From contig JBGQAU010000010.1 in assembly GCA_041494445.1 (NCBI GenBank), forward strand, positions 1-50,817: 50,817 nucleotides of DNA, in the 5' to 3' direction. Positions within the stretch are counted from its first letter, which is position 1. Every line of letters begins with the position of its first letter. Below, piece after piece: positions 23,886 to 31,935 of the stretch. The notes below the pieces were generated by a model. It was not told the origin of the DNA. It made no database searches and saw nothing but the letters and a program-made list of their open reading frames with translations. A program made the translations under genes and the position numbers. This DNA is from JAIQFR01 sp041494445 (GTDB lineage: Bacteria > Acidobacteriota > Polarisedimenticolia > Polarisedimenticolales > JAIQFR01).

Positions 23886-24626
23886 ATGCGCTACCCGTTC
23901 GTGCTCCTCGATGCGGGCGAGACGCTGTTCGGACCGCGGGAGTCCTTCGGCGCGGTGTACGCCCGGGTGCTTGCGCCGCTGGGACTCGTCCGGCCGGCGG
24001 AGGTTTTCGAGGGGGCGATTCGCGAATCCTGGCGCGAGATGGACCGGGTGGTGCCCCGCGGGGCGGACCGGTACGCGTTCTTCGACGGCGGCGAGGACGG
24101 ATACTGGCTCCGCTTCGCCCGCGGCGCTATCGAGCGGGCGGCCGGGGCGCCGCTCCCGCGAGGCTTCGTCGAGTCGGCGTTAGCACCGCTCCGCGACGAG
24201 TTCCGCGAGCCCTCGGTCTGGCGCGTCTTCCCCGACGTCAGGCCGGCGCTCTCTAAGATCCGGCTCGCCGGCGCCCGACTCGCCGTGGTCTCCAACTGGG
24301 ACTCCCGCCTCCCCTATCTCCTGGACGTGCTGGACCTCGACGACCTGTTCGATGCCGTGGCGAGCTCCCACATGCTGGGCGTCGAGAAGCCGGATCCGGG
24401 GATCTTCAGGAGCGCCCTCGCGGCACTGGGAGCCGACCCGGGCCTCACGCTCCACGTGGGGGATCTTCCCGACCTGGACCTCGACGGCGCCCGCTCCGCG
24501 GGGATCGACGGCTTGCTGGTGGACCGCCGCGGCCGCCTGGACCCGGCGCTGGGGGCGCTCTCCGACCTCACGCCGTTGCCCAGGGTCGTGCGGGACGGCC
24601 TGACCCCCGCGGCGCTCAGGACTTGA
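23886..24626 (+). CDS. HAD-superfamily hydrolase (HDHD3/YjjG-like)
   Basis: A 246-residue haloacid-dehalogenase-type phosphohydrolase. Motif I reads LLDAGETLF, so the second Asp of the usual DxDxT is Gly-Glu (DAGETL), as in the HDHD3-like subgroup. Motif II is VVSNWDSRL, the Lys of motif III is in VEKPDPGIF and the acidic motif IV is HVGDLPDLDLDGA. The cap domain lies at about residues 20-110. Substrate unknown. No Shine-Dalgarno is seen; TACCAT (23871-23876) nine bases before the ATG may be a -10 box of a leaderless message. Its last 11 bases overlap the end of the convergent thioredoxin-fold gene. Confidence 0.85.
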   Translation: MRYPFVLLDAGETLFGPRESFGAVYARVLAPLGLVRPAEVFEGAIRESWREMDRVVPRGADRYAFFDGGEDGYWLRFARGAIERAAGAPLPRGFVESALAPLRDEFREPSVWRVFPDVRPALSKIRLAGARLAVVSNWDSRLPYLLDVLDLDDLFDAVASSHMLGVEKPDPGIFRSALAALGADPGLTLHVGDLPDLDLDGARSAGIDGLLVDRRGRLDPALGALSDLTPLPRVVRDGLTPAALRT

Positions 24627-25698
24627 GGAGCTGCTTTTTCTTCGCCTCGAACGCCGCGCCGTAATCGACCTCGCCGGAGAACATTACCGAGTCGATCACC
24701 CCGTCGGGGCGGATGATGAAGATCGTCGGGGTGGACGTCACCATGAACAGCGCCCCGACCTTGAGATCCTGGTCGATCAGGGTCGGGAAGACGAGCCCCT
24801 CGTTCTTGCAGAACTCCTCGGTCTGCGTCTGAGCGGCGTCGTTCAGGATCTTCGCGGCCCCGACCACGTTGATCCCGTCCGGATGCGCCTTGAGGTAGGC
24901 GTTGATCTCCGGGAGCGACTTGCGGCAGTGGGGGCAGTCGTCCGCCCAGAAGATCAGGACGTTGACCTTGTCCGGGGCCAGCAGGCTCGCGCTGTTGCGA
25001 AGGGTCCCGCTGCCGAGGAGCCGCGCCTCGAACGGCGGGCACTTCTTCCCCACCATCTCGACCGCCGGGTAGTAGGTCGGCAGCGAGCCGTACGTCCCGA
25101 GCTGGCCGGTGCTCGCGAGGCGCTGGAGCGCGCCCGCCACGTCCATCTTGTACTCGAGCGTCTGCTTCAGGCTCCCCGCGTTCGACATCCGGAGCCGACC
25201 CTCCCTGTCGAGGGCGGACACGTTCGGAACGGTCCGGACGCCGAGGAGGCGGCCGATCCTGAACCCGTCGTCCTGGAGCACCGGGACGTGGATCTTGAGC
25301 GCCGCGATCCGATCCTTGGCCGCCTTGAGCCATTCGGCGACGTTCGCCGGGCTCGCCCCCATGGGAGGAGCCAGGACCCCGCAGAGAACCAGTTTGGAGG
25401 GCCCGACCTGGTCGGCGAGCTGCTGGATCGCCAGCAACGTCTCCTCGGAATGGACGTGCTCCGGGATCCAGTAGCAGAACACGACGGGCTTCTTGCCGAC
25501 CAGGTCCTTGAGGTCGATCTTCGGCGCTTCAGCGCTCCCCGCGGCGAGGTTCACGTAGACCCCCGTCGGGAACACCTCACCGAACTCGGCCGGGGCCGCC
25601 GGCGCGGCGGGCGCGCCGAGCACGACCGTGCGGGCTGCGAGCGCAACGGTCAGCGCGCCCGCGATGTACATGATCTTCGAGAGTCGGCTGGCGGCCAT
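24616..25698 (-). CDS. Exported protein with two thioredoxin-like domains (TlpA/ResA type)
   Basis: A 360-residue protein with a signal sequence or anchor (KIMYIAGALTVALAARTVVLGAP). Domain one (about 45-205) has the AhpC/TSA-like fold but its active site is YWIPEH, with no cysteines. Domain two (about 215-355) is ResA/TlpA-like with an intact C255-P-H-C258 (WADDCPHCRKS) and the cis-Pro loop TSTPTIFII. It should act as a periplasmic thiol-disulfide protein, with the first domain possibly structural or for partner binding. Its 3' end overlaps the HAD gene by 11 bases. No cytochrome-maturation gene is adjacent. Confidence 0.85.
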   Translation of the reverse strand: MAASRLSKIMYIAGALTVALAARTVVLGAPAAPAAPAEFGEVFPTGVYVNLAAGSAEAPKIDLKDLVGKKPVVFCYWIPEHVHSEETLLAIQQLADQVGPSKLVLCGVLAPPMGASPANVAEWLKAAKDRIAALKIHVPVLQDDGFRIGRLLGVRTVPNVSALDREGRLRMSNAGSLKQTLEYKMDVAGALQRLASTGQLGTYGSLPTYYPAVEMVGKKCPPFEARLLGSGTLRNSASLLAPDKVNVLIFWADDCPHCRKSLPEINAYLKAHPDGINVVGAAKILNDAAQTQTEEFCKNEGLVFPTLIDQDLKVGALFMVTSTPTIFIIRPDGVIDSVMFSGEVDYGAAFEAKKKQLLKS

Positions 25699-25848
25699 GG
25701 TGTCCTATCCTCCGGGGCACCCGAACAGGGGCCGATGAATTATGGGGACAGTCCGCGTTTTCTTCAAATCGCCGGGAGGGGGAAGTTCTTGATCCGGCGG
25801 ATCCTCCACATTCCGGAGAGCTCGGATGGGAAGGCGCAACGCCCCCGC

Positions 25849-27609
25849 CTACTGCACGTGCCCCCGCCGGAGCTGGTCGTCGTACAGCCGGCGGTAGAGT
25901 CCGCTCGCCGCGTAGAGGGCGTCATGGCTCCCGGCCTCGACGATCCTTCCTTCGCTCAGGACGTAGATCCGATCCACCTCGGCGACGCTGGTGAGCCGGT
26001 GCGCGATCAGCACGACCGTGCGCCCCCGGACGCGCTCGAGGAAACGGGCGAGCACCTGCCGCTCCGTCCTGGGATCGAGCGCGGAGGTCGCCTCGTCGAG
26101 GCAGTGAACCACGGGGTCCTTGAGGAGAGCGCGCGCTAGGGCCAGCCTCTGGCGTTCCCCGCCGGAGAGGCGGAGCCCCTGCTCGCCGACCTGGGTCTCG
26201 AGCCCCTGGGGCAGCGCCTCCAGGAACTCGTGGAGCCCCGCGGTTGCGAGAACCTCGCCTAGCGCGGCGTCGGTCGCGCGCGGCGCCGCGAGCCTCAGGT
26301 TCGCCGCCAGGGTGTCGTGGAAGAGCTGGGTCTCCTGCGGAACGAGACCGACCGCGCGCCTCAGGTCGCGGAGCGGCCAGTCCCTTATGTCCACGCCGTC
26401 GAGCAGCACCGCGCCGCGCTGGGGGTCGAGGTACCGCGAGAGGAGCGCGGCCATCGTGGACTTCCCGCCGCCGGAGGGCCCCACGAGCGCCACGACCTCC
26501 CCGGGCGCGATCTCGAGCCCCACGTCCTCGAGGGCGGGCGTGCCGCCAGGCCACGTGAGCCCGACCCCCCGGAAGACGACCGCGCCGCGGACGGGCGACG
26601 GCGCCCTCGCCCCCGGCGCCTCGCGCACCTCCGGAGTCTGGTCGAGGAGCTCGAAAATCCTCGCCAGGGACGCCCTCGCCACCTGCAGGTCCACGTTGAT
26701 CTCGATCAGGCCGCCGATGGGCCTCAAGAGCCGCGTCGCCAGCGTGTAATAGGCGACGAGACTTCCCACGGACAGCGATCCCGACAGGACCCGCGACCCG
26801 CCGATGAGGAACACCATGACGAACGCCCCCGTGTTCGCCAGGTCCGCGAGGGCGACCTGCCAGGCGCCGATCATCGAGAGCGCCAGATTGGACCGGATCA
26901 GCGGGCGCGAGACCTCGACGTGCCGGCGCGCCTCGGCCTTCTCCCGAAGGAACTCCTGCACCAAACGCATACCCGTGAGCCGTTCCTCCAAGAACGAGTA
27001 GAGCCCGCCGTACGCCTCCCGCGCGCGACCTCCCTCCTCGCGGAGCCTCGTGTTGACGCGCGCGATGAGGAGCACCAGGAGCGGGTACGCCAGGACCATC
27101 GCGCCGGTCAGGACGGGATCGAGCCAGAGCAGGATCGCGAGGATCCCGGCGACCGTGAGACTGTCGCTCGCCGCGTTGACCACCGTGTGCGCCGCGGCCT
27201 GCTGCAGGACATCCACGTCCGACGTGAGCCGCGCGAGGATGTCTCCGAACCGCTCCCCGCGGAAGAAGAAGGGGGACATCCGCGAGACGTGCTCGTAGAG
27301 TCGCGACCGGACGTCGAACAGGATCCTCAGGCCCGAGTAGCTGTACAGCCACGTGGAGAGGATCCGGAACGCGACGCGGAACGCCAGGGCCACCGCGAGG
27401 AGGCCGGAGAGCAGGAGCAGCGCCTCCCGGTCGCCGTCCCCCAGCGCTCGGTCGATGATCGCCCGGAGCACCAGCGGATCCACGAGGCCGAGGAGGACGG
27501 AGACAAGGATGCAGAGCCCGATCTCCGCCTGGAGCCCCAGGTAGGGGCGGACGAACTGCGCGAGGAAACGCCGGACCGTCCCCTTCCGGTGGGGGTCCGC
27601 GACCCTCAC
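25849..27609 (-). CDS. ABC exporter, fused membrane and ATPase domains (MsbA-like)
   Basis: A 586-residue half-transporter: six helices in residues about 20-315, then an ATPase domain with Walker A GPSGGGKST (about 376-384), Q-loop VPQETQLFHDT, signature LSGGERQ, Walker B VVHCLDEATS and H-loop AHRLTS. No N-terminal C39 peptidase is present, so it would not itself cut a leader peptide. Its ATG overlaps the stop of the HlyD gene by four bases, so the two work together. Being divergent from the radical SAM/ATP-grasp genes, it most likely exports their product. Confidence 0.92.
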   Translation of the reverse strand: MRVADPHRKGTVRRFLAQFVRPYLGLQAEIGLCILVSVLLGLVDPLVLRAIIDRALGDGDREALLLLSGLLAVALAFRVAFRILSTWLYSYSGLRILFDVRSRLYEHVSRMSPFFFRGERFGDILARLTSDVDVLQQAAAHTVVNAASDSLTVAGILAILLWLDPVLTGAMVLAYPLLVLLIARVNTRLREEGGRAREAYGGLYSFLEERLTGMRLVQEFLREKAEARRHVEVSRPLIRSNLALSMIGAWQVALADLANTGAFVMVFLIGGSRVLSGSLSVGSLVAYYTLATRLLRPIGGLIEINVDLQVARASLARIFELLDQTPEVREAPGARAPSPVRGAVVFRGVGLTWPGGTPALEDVGLEIAPGEVVALVGPSGGGKSTMAALLSRYLDPQRGAVLLDGVDIRDWPLRDLRRAVGLVPQETQLFHDTLAANLRLAAPRATDAALGEVLATAGLHEFLEALPQGLETQVGEQGLRLSGGERQRLALARALLKDPVVHCLDEATSALDPRTERQVLARFLERVRGRTVVLIAHRLTSVAEVDRIYVLSEGRIVEAGSHDALYAASGLYRRLYDDQLRRGHVQ

Positions 27610-28679
27610 GGTGCCGACCGCCCCGCGATACGCTCGAGGAAGAGCCGCCCGAGGGAGACCTTCTCGCCGACGGCGATGCGGACGGTCCCGCGCATCCCCT
27701 CCCGAAGGGGCCCGGGCCCTTTCGGAGAGGGATCGAGGTCGAGGACCACGGAAAAGCCGCCGGCTTCGCCCCGTCGCTCCGCGACGCGGGCGACGGTCGC
27801 TCGAAGGCTCCCGTGAATCAGCCAGGGAAACGCGTCGAGCCTGATCCCGGCGCGCTGGCCGGGCCGGACCGACGCGCGACCGTTGTCGCCCAGGGTCCCC
27901 TCGAACCGGACGGGCGCGCGGAGGCCGATCCTGAGGAGCTCCTCCCCCTGGCGCGCCGCGCGGCCGCGGAGCTCGGCGAGGTCGCCCCCTTCGACCGTGC
28001 CCGTCTCGGGGGCCTTGACCGCCGAGGCCTCGACGTCCCGCAGCAACGCTTCACGCGACACCCGCTCCGCCTCGATGTTGCCCTCGAGCCGCCGGACCTC
28101 GGCGTCGAGGGCCGCGAGGCGCGAGCGTTGCTGCGCCTCGAGCAGGCCGAGCGCGCGCTCCGCCCGCTCGACGGCCATGGTCGCGAGCCTGAGGTCCAGG
28201 TCCGCCTTCTCCACCTGGATCCGCCCGACGATCCCCTGCTCGCCGAGACGGTGCGCCGCGGTGGTTTCGATCCCGGCCCGCTCCTTCTCGACCCGCGCCC
28301 GATCGCGCTCTCCCTGCGCCTCCACTTGCTCGCGCGGGTGGACCGACTCCCGGAGCCTCGTGACCTCCGCCATCCGCCCCTCGCGCTCGGCGCGGAGACC
28401 CTCGAGGCGCGCGAGCCGCGCCGCCGCCTCGGACTCGAGATCGCGTGTCTCGAGGCGCAGCAGCAGATCCCCGCCGGCGACCCGGTCTCCCGCGCGCGCG
28501 TGGACCACCGCCACCACGCCGTCGCGCGGCGAGCAGACCTGGACGGATCCGCCGGCGAGCCGCCCTGCGGCGATCACCACGCGATCCATCCGCCAGAGGC
28601 CGAGGATCGCGGCGGCGCACGCCACGAAGGCGCCCATGAGGATCAGGAGCGCTCGGAGAAAGGGCAGGCGACGGCGCAT
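27606..28679 (-). CDS. HlyD-family adaptor for the ABC exporter
   Basis: A 357-residue inner-membrane adaptor: one N-terminal helix (LRALLILMGAFVACAAAILGLW), a lipoyl half (VCSPRDGVVAVVHARAGDRVAGGDLLLRLE), a long coiled-coil hairpin (about 80-215, rich in Arg/Glu/Ala), a second lipoyl half (SAVKAPETGTVEGGDLAELRG) and a beta domain (LREGMRGTVRIAVGE). This is the HlyD/bacteriocin-secretion layout. ATG at 28679 is poorly supported by a ribosome site. The gene diverges from the ATP-grasp-like gene at 28765 with only 85 bases between. No dedicated TolC is next to it. Confidence 0.85.
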   Translation of the reverse strand: MRRRLPFLRALLILMGAFVACAAAILGLWRMDRVVIAAGRLAGGSVQVCSPRDGVVAVVHARAGDRVAGGDLLLRLETRDLESEAAARLARLEGLRAEREGRMAEVTRLRESVHPREQVEAQGERDRARVEKERAGIETTAAHRLGEQGIVGRIQVEKADLDLRLATMAVERAERALGLLEAQQRSRLAALDAEVRRLEGNIEAERVSREALLRDVEASAVKAPETGTVEGGDLAELRGRAARQGEELLRIGLRAPVRFEGTLGDNGRASVRPGQRAGIRLDAFPWLIHGSLRATVARVAERRGEAGGFSVVLDLDPSPKGPGPLREGMRGTVRIAVGEKVSLGRLFLERIAGRSAP

Positions 28680-28751
28680 CGGTCGGCTCGCTCGAAGCTC
28701 GGCGTACCGCCGCGGTGCCGAAGGCCGGACGCGGGTGACGCCGTAGCGCGG

Positions 28752-28757
28752 TATATT
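28752..28757 (+). promoter_or_regulatory. Probable -10 box of a leaderless transcript
   Basis: TATATT ends seven bases before the ATG at 28765, and there is no Shine-Dalgarno sequence. The transcript would start at about the ATG. No convincing -35 hexamer is seen at 16-18 bases. Confidence 0.5.
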
Positions 28758-28764
28758 ACGCCCG

Positions 28765-29628
28765 ATGCCGCAAAACCTGATCCATATCGGACTCGCCGAG
28801 TCCGCATTGGGGCAGCGCGTCGCCGACGCCGCGCGTGATCGCGGACTCTCCTGTGCGGCGCTCTCGCTCGACGCTGCGCTCCTCGGACGGCGGGTGACGG
28901 TCCGCCCGGGAGAGGTTCTGTGGGAGGGGACGAACCTCCTCGAGGCCGGAGCGATCCTCGTCGAGGCCCCGCTGTTCCCGTGGCCCCAGCCCGTGCTCCC
29001 GATCGGCAAGGCCGGAGCCGAGCGGGAAGGGAGGTCGCTGGCGCTCTCGGCGCTCCTTGCCGCGGCCGAGGTCCGTCCGGTGTGGAACCGTCCGGAGGCG
29101 GGGCACTTCGCGGCCTCGCCGGCGGTCGCGCTCGACCGCCTCGAGGCGGCTGGCATCGCGGTGCGCCCGTGGCGTCTCGAGCCGGCGCCCGGCTCGGGAG
29201 AGGAGAGAGAGTGTCTCGTCCTCGACGCGGTCGGGCGGGATCGTTGGCACCGGCCGTCGCGCCCGCCCGCGGGCGAGCCGGCGCTCGTGCTCGATCCTTT
29301 GCCCGGCGCGGCCCTCGGCCTCTTGGTCGTCGGAGGACGGATCGCGGGCGCGTGCAGGGGCATCGTCGAAGCGTGCCCGTTCCCCTGCGGCGCGACGAAG
29401 CCGGTCGCGGTCGAGAGCGTCGCCCGTGGCTGCGCCGACCTCGCGATCCGCTCGGCCGAGGCGCTCGGTCTCGACGTCGCCGCTATTCTGCTCGCGGAAG
29501 GCGCCGTCCCGGACATTCTCCTGGCCGACGCGGGACCCGATCTCGCCGCGTGGGACACCCTCCTCTCGGGCGGTCTTCCCGCGATCCTCGTCGAGCGCCT
29601 CGCCGAGGCCGCTCGCGCGAATCCCTAG
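28765..29628 (+). CDS. Degenerate ATP-grasp-like protein
   Basis: A 287-residue protein, first gene of the radical SAM operon. Its beginning (LIHIGLAESALGQRVADAARDRGL), the NRPEAGHFAASPAVALDRLEAAGIAVRPW segment and the end (AIRSAEALGLDVAAILL, then ILLADAGPDLAAW) follow the order of RimK-type ATP-grasp ligases and of the intact homologue two genes downstream. The key residues are missing: no Lys in the first nucleotide-binding segment, no Gly-rich loop, and LAD instead of the ExN metal-binding triad. It is probably a non-catalytic paralogue, perhaps a substrate- or partner-binding subunit. That reading is inference; distant homology was judged by eye. Confidence 0.55.
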   Translation: MPQNLIHIGLAESALGQRVADAARDRGLSCAALSLDAALLGRRVTVRPGEVLWEGTNLLEAGAILVEAPLFPWPQPVLPIGKAGAEREGRSLALSALLAAAEVRPVWNRPEAGHFAASPAVALDRLEAAGIAVRPWRLEPAPGSGEERECLVLDAVGRDRWHRPSRPPAGEPALVLDPLPGAALGLLVVGGRIAGACRGIVEACPFPCGATKPVAVESVARGCADLAIRSAEALGLDVAAILLAEGAVPDILLADAGPDLAAWDTLLSGGLPAILVERLAEAARANP

Positions 29629-29638
29629 GAGCCCGGCC

Positions 29639-31006
29639 ATGAAGCCTTCGCGATACAACCGGATCTTCACCGCATCCGACGGCGCGATCCTCGCGTTCAA
29701 CGGCTGGTCCACCGCCCTCGCCGAGATCGATCCCGAAGATCTCCCGTTCATCCGGGCGATGCTCGCCGACGCGGACGGAACCCCTTGCGACACCGCGCAC
29801 AAGAGGGAGATCCGGGAGGCGCTGGTGGCGGGGCGCTTCCTGATCGAGGACGCCGAGGACGAGCTGGCGACGATGGCGGCGGAGATGCTCCGCGACCGCT
29901 TCCGTACCGACCAGCTGTTCCTGGTCATCGCTCCGACCCTCGACTGCAATTTCCGCTGCGACTACTGCTACGAGGACCACCTTCGGGTCACGATGAGCCG
30001 GGCGGTGCAGGAGGCCGTGGTCCGTCTCGCCGAGGACCGTGCGCCGAGGATCACCCTCCTCCACGTCACCTGGTTCGGCGGCGAGCCGACGCTCCCTGCG
30101 GCGATGAAGGTCGTGGACGGCCTCTCCGAGGCGTTCCTCGGCTTGGCCACGAAGCACGGGTTCGAGTACAAGGCCCAGTTCGTCACCAACGGTTACCTCC
30201 TCGACCGGGCGCGGGTGGAGCATCTCGTGCGGCTCGGCGTCCGAGAGGTCCAGGTGACCGTGGACGGTCCGGCGGCCGTGCATGACCGGCGGCGCGTGCT
30301 CCTGGGAGGGCAGGGAACCTTCGCGAGGATCATGGAGAACCTCTCGGCGGGCGCGGACCTCGCGCAGTTCCAGCTTCGAATCAACGTGGACCGGCGGAAC
30401 GCGGCCTCCTCGCTCGAGGTCGTGGAGGCGCTGGAGCGCGCCGGACTCGCCCGGAAAGTGCGTCCGTACCTCGCCCAGGTGACTTTCGCCGGCTCCGCGT
30501 GCGGGAACATCCAGGAGACCTGTTTCTCGGACGAGGAGTTCGCCCGGGCCGAGGTGGAGCTTTACCGCGAGGCGGCGCGCCGCGGCCTGCCACTCTCCCG
30601 CTACCCCTTCCGCCTTCCCGGCGCCTTCTGCACCGCCGATCGGGCCTCCGGTCTCGTGGTCTCCCCCTCGGGCGCGCTCTTCAAGTGCTGGAACGAGGTG
30701 ACGCTGGGACCGGAGCGCGCTGCGGGCCACCTCCTCGACGGCCAGCAACCGTTCCACGAGATCAACGAGGCGCGATGGCTCGGGTGGAACCCCCTGGACC
30801 GGGGCGAGTGCCGCGCGTGCTCCGTCCTCCCCATGTGCCACGGTGGCTGCCCGTACGAGGCGCTCAAGGTGCCCGACTCGCCGCGCGGGGCGTGCGAGCA
30901 CTACCGGTACCACCTCGAGCCGATCGTCGAGATCCAGCACATTCTCGGCGCGCCGGCCGGCGAGGGGCCCAAGCCTCCGCGCGGCGGCGCAGCGGCGGGG
31001 GAATGA
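29639..31006 (+). CDS. Radical SAM/SPASM peptide-maturase-like enzyme
   Basis: A 455-residue cytoplasmic Fe-S enzyme. The radical SAM cluster motif is C103-x3-C107-x2-C110 (CNFRCDYC). A SPASM domain supplies seven further cysteines in the canonical order C331...C350...C391-x2-C394-x5-C400-x3-C404...C419. The N-terminal 90 residues (KPSRYNRIF...GWSTALAEID) resemble the leader-binding front end of RiPP maturases of this class. Such enzymes form sulfur-carbon, carbon-carbon or similar crosslinks on a peptide substrate using S-adenosylmethionine. AGGAG overlaps the stop of the previous gene, eight bases before the ATG. The stop overlaps the ATP-grasp start by four bases. Confidence 0.92.
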   Translation: MKPSRYNRIFTASDGAILAFNGWSTALAEIDPEDLPFIRAMLADADGTPCDTAHKREIREALVAGRFLIEDAEDELATMAAEMLRDRFRTDQLFLVIAPTLDCNFRCDYCYEDHLRVTMSRAVQEAVVRLAEDRAPRITLLHVTWFGGEPTLPAAMKVVDGLSEAFLGLATKHGFEYKAQFVTNGYLLDRARVEHLVRLGVREVQVTVDGPAAVHDRRRVLLGGQGTFARIMENLSAGADLAQFQLRINVDRRNAASSLEVVEALERAGLARKVRPYLAQVTFAGSACGNIQETCFSDEEFARAEVELYREAARRGLPLSRYPFRLPGAFCTADRASGLVVSPSGALFKCWNEVTLGPERAAGHLLDGQQPFHEINEARWLGWNPLDRGECRACSVLPMCHGGCPYEALKVPDSPRGACEHYRYHLEPIVEIQHILGAPAGEGPKPPRGGAAAGE

Positions 31007-31914
31007 CTCGCGTCGCGTTGATCGGACCCCCCGACCGATCGGAGATCGGGCGGCTCATGATCCGTTTGGAGGAGCGCGGTGCGGAGGGAGTGATCCTGGA
31101 CAGCCGGTCGGAGCCGGCTGTCGCTTTCGGCGGGGGACGCGTCTCGGCGTGCGGGGTGGACCTCTCCGGCGTCCTGGGGGTGTACGTCGCGGACCTCGGC
31201 GTCCGCTCCCCGAGGGGGGTGGGGGCCGACTTCCGAGCGAGCGCGCTGGCTTCGTCGCTGCGGCACCTCGCCGCGTGGAACGCGCTCCTCTATCACCTCG
31301 GGCGGCGCGCGCGGGTGGTGAACCCGCCCGCCACGCACGACCTCCACGCGCTCAAGCCGTTCGAAACGTTCGTTTACGGGCGCGCGGGCCTGGCCGTCCC
31401 CTGGACGGTCGCGACGACCGATCCCGGGGAGGCCGTCAGGCTGCCCGCGGACCCGCCGCGGGGATGGGTGACCAAGGGGCTCGTCGGCGGCTACTCGCAC
31501 ACCGAGGCGGTCGAGCCGCCGCGCTCCGTGGCCGAGGCCACGGCGCTCGTCGCCGGGAGCGCACGGATGCTACAGGAGCGGATCGAGGGGGACAACGTCC
31601 GAGCGTTCGTCCTCGACGGGCGCGTGATCGGCGCCGCCGAGATCCTTCCGCTCGAGGGAGCCGAGATCGACTCGCGGCGCGGCGAAACGCGGATCCGTCG
31701 GATCGAGCTGCCGGAGGAGGCCGCGGCGAGCGCGACCGCGGCGACGAAGCGTTGGGGGATGCCGTTCGCCGCGGTGGACTTCCTGCGGGAAGCCCGGTCG
31801 AAGCGGTTCCGGATCCTCGAGTGCAACTCGGCGCCGTTCTTCGTGGTGTTCGAGGCCCGCGCCGGCGTCGACATCTCGGGGCGCCTCGCCGACTACCTGC
31901 TCGGACGCGACTGA
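31003..31914 (+). CDS. ATP-grasp ligase (RimK-like)
   Basis: A 303-residue ATP-grasp enzyme with its active-site parts intact: K118 (ALKPFE), K158 before the Gly-rich loop (TKGLVGGYSH), ERIEGDNVRAFVLDGR, D259 (AVDFL) and the metal triad E273-C-N275 (LECNSAP). Such enzymes join a carboxylate to an amine or other nucleophile through an acyl phosphate; in RiPP clusters they make ester, amide or isopeptide links. The ATGA overlap with the radical SAM gene implies coupled production. Its substrate is unknown, presumably the same peptide. Confidence 0.88.
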   Translation: MTRVALIGPPDRSEIGRLMIRLEERGAEGVILDSRSEPAVAFGGGRVSACGVDLSGVLGVYVADLGVRSPRGVGADFRASALASSLRHLAAWNALLYHLGRRARVVNPPATHDLHALKPFETFVYGRAGLAVPWTVATTDPGEAVRLPADPPRGWVTKGLVGGYSHTEAVEPPRSVAEATALVAGSARMLQERIEGDNVRAFVLDGRVIGAAEILPLEGAEIDSRRGETRIRRIELPEEAAASATAATKRWGMPFAAVDFLREARSKRFRILECNSAPFFVVFEARAGVDISGRLADYLLGRD

Positions 31915-31935
31915 GGATCACGAGGTCGCCGTCGC

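Noticed and set aside
28680..28764. A RiPP precursor peptide in the divergent space or inside the radical SAM operon
   Set aside because: No short frame with a ribosome site and a plausible leader/core was found; absence is noted, not proof that none exists elsewhere.
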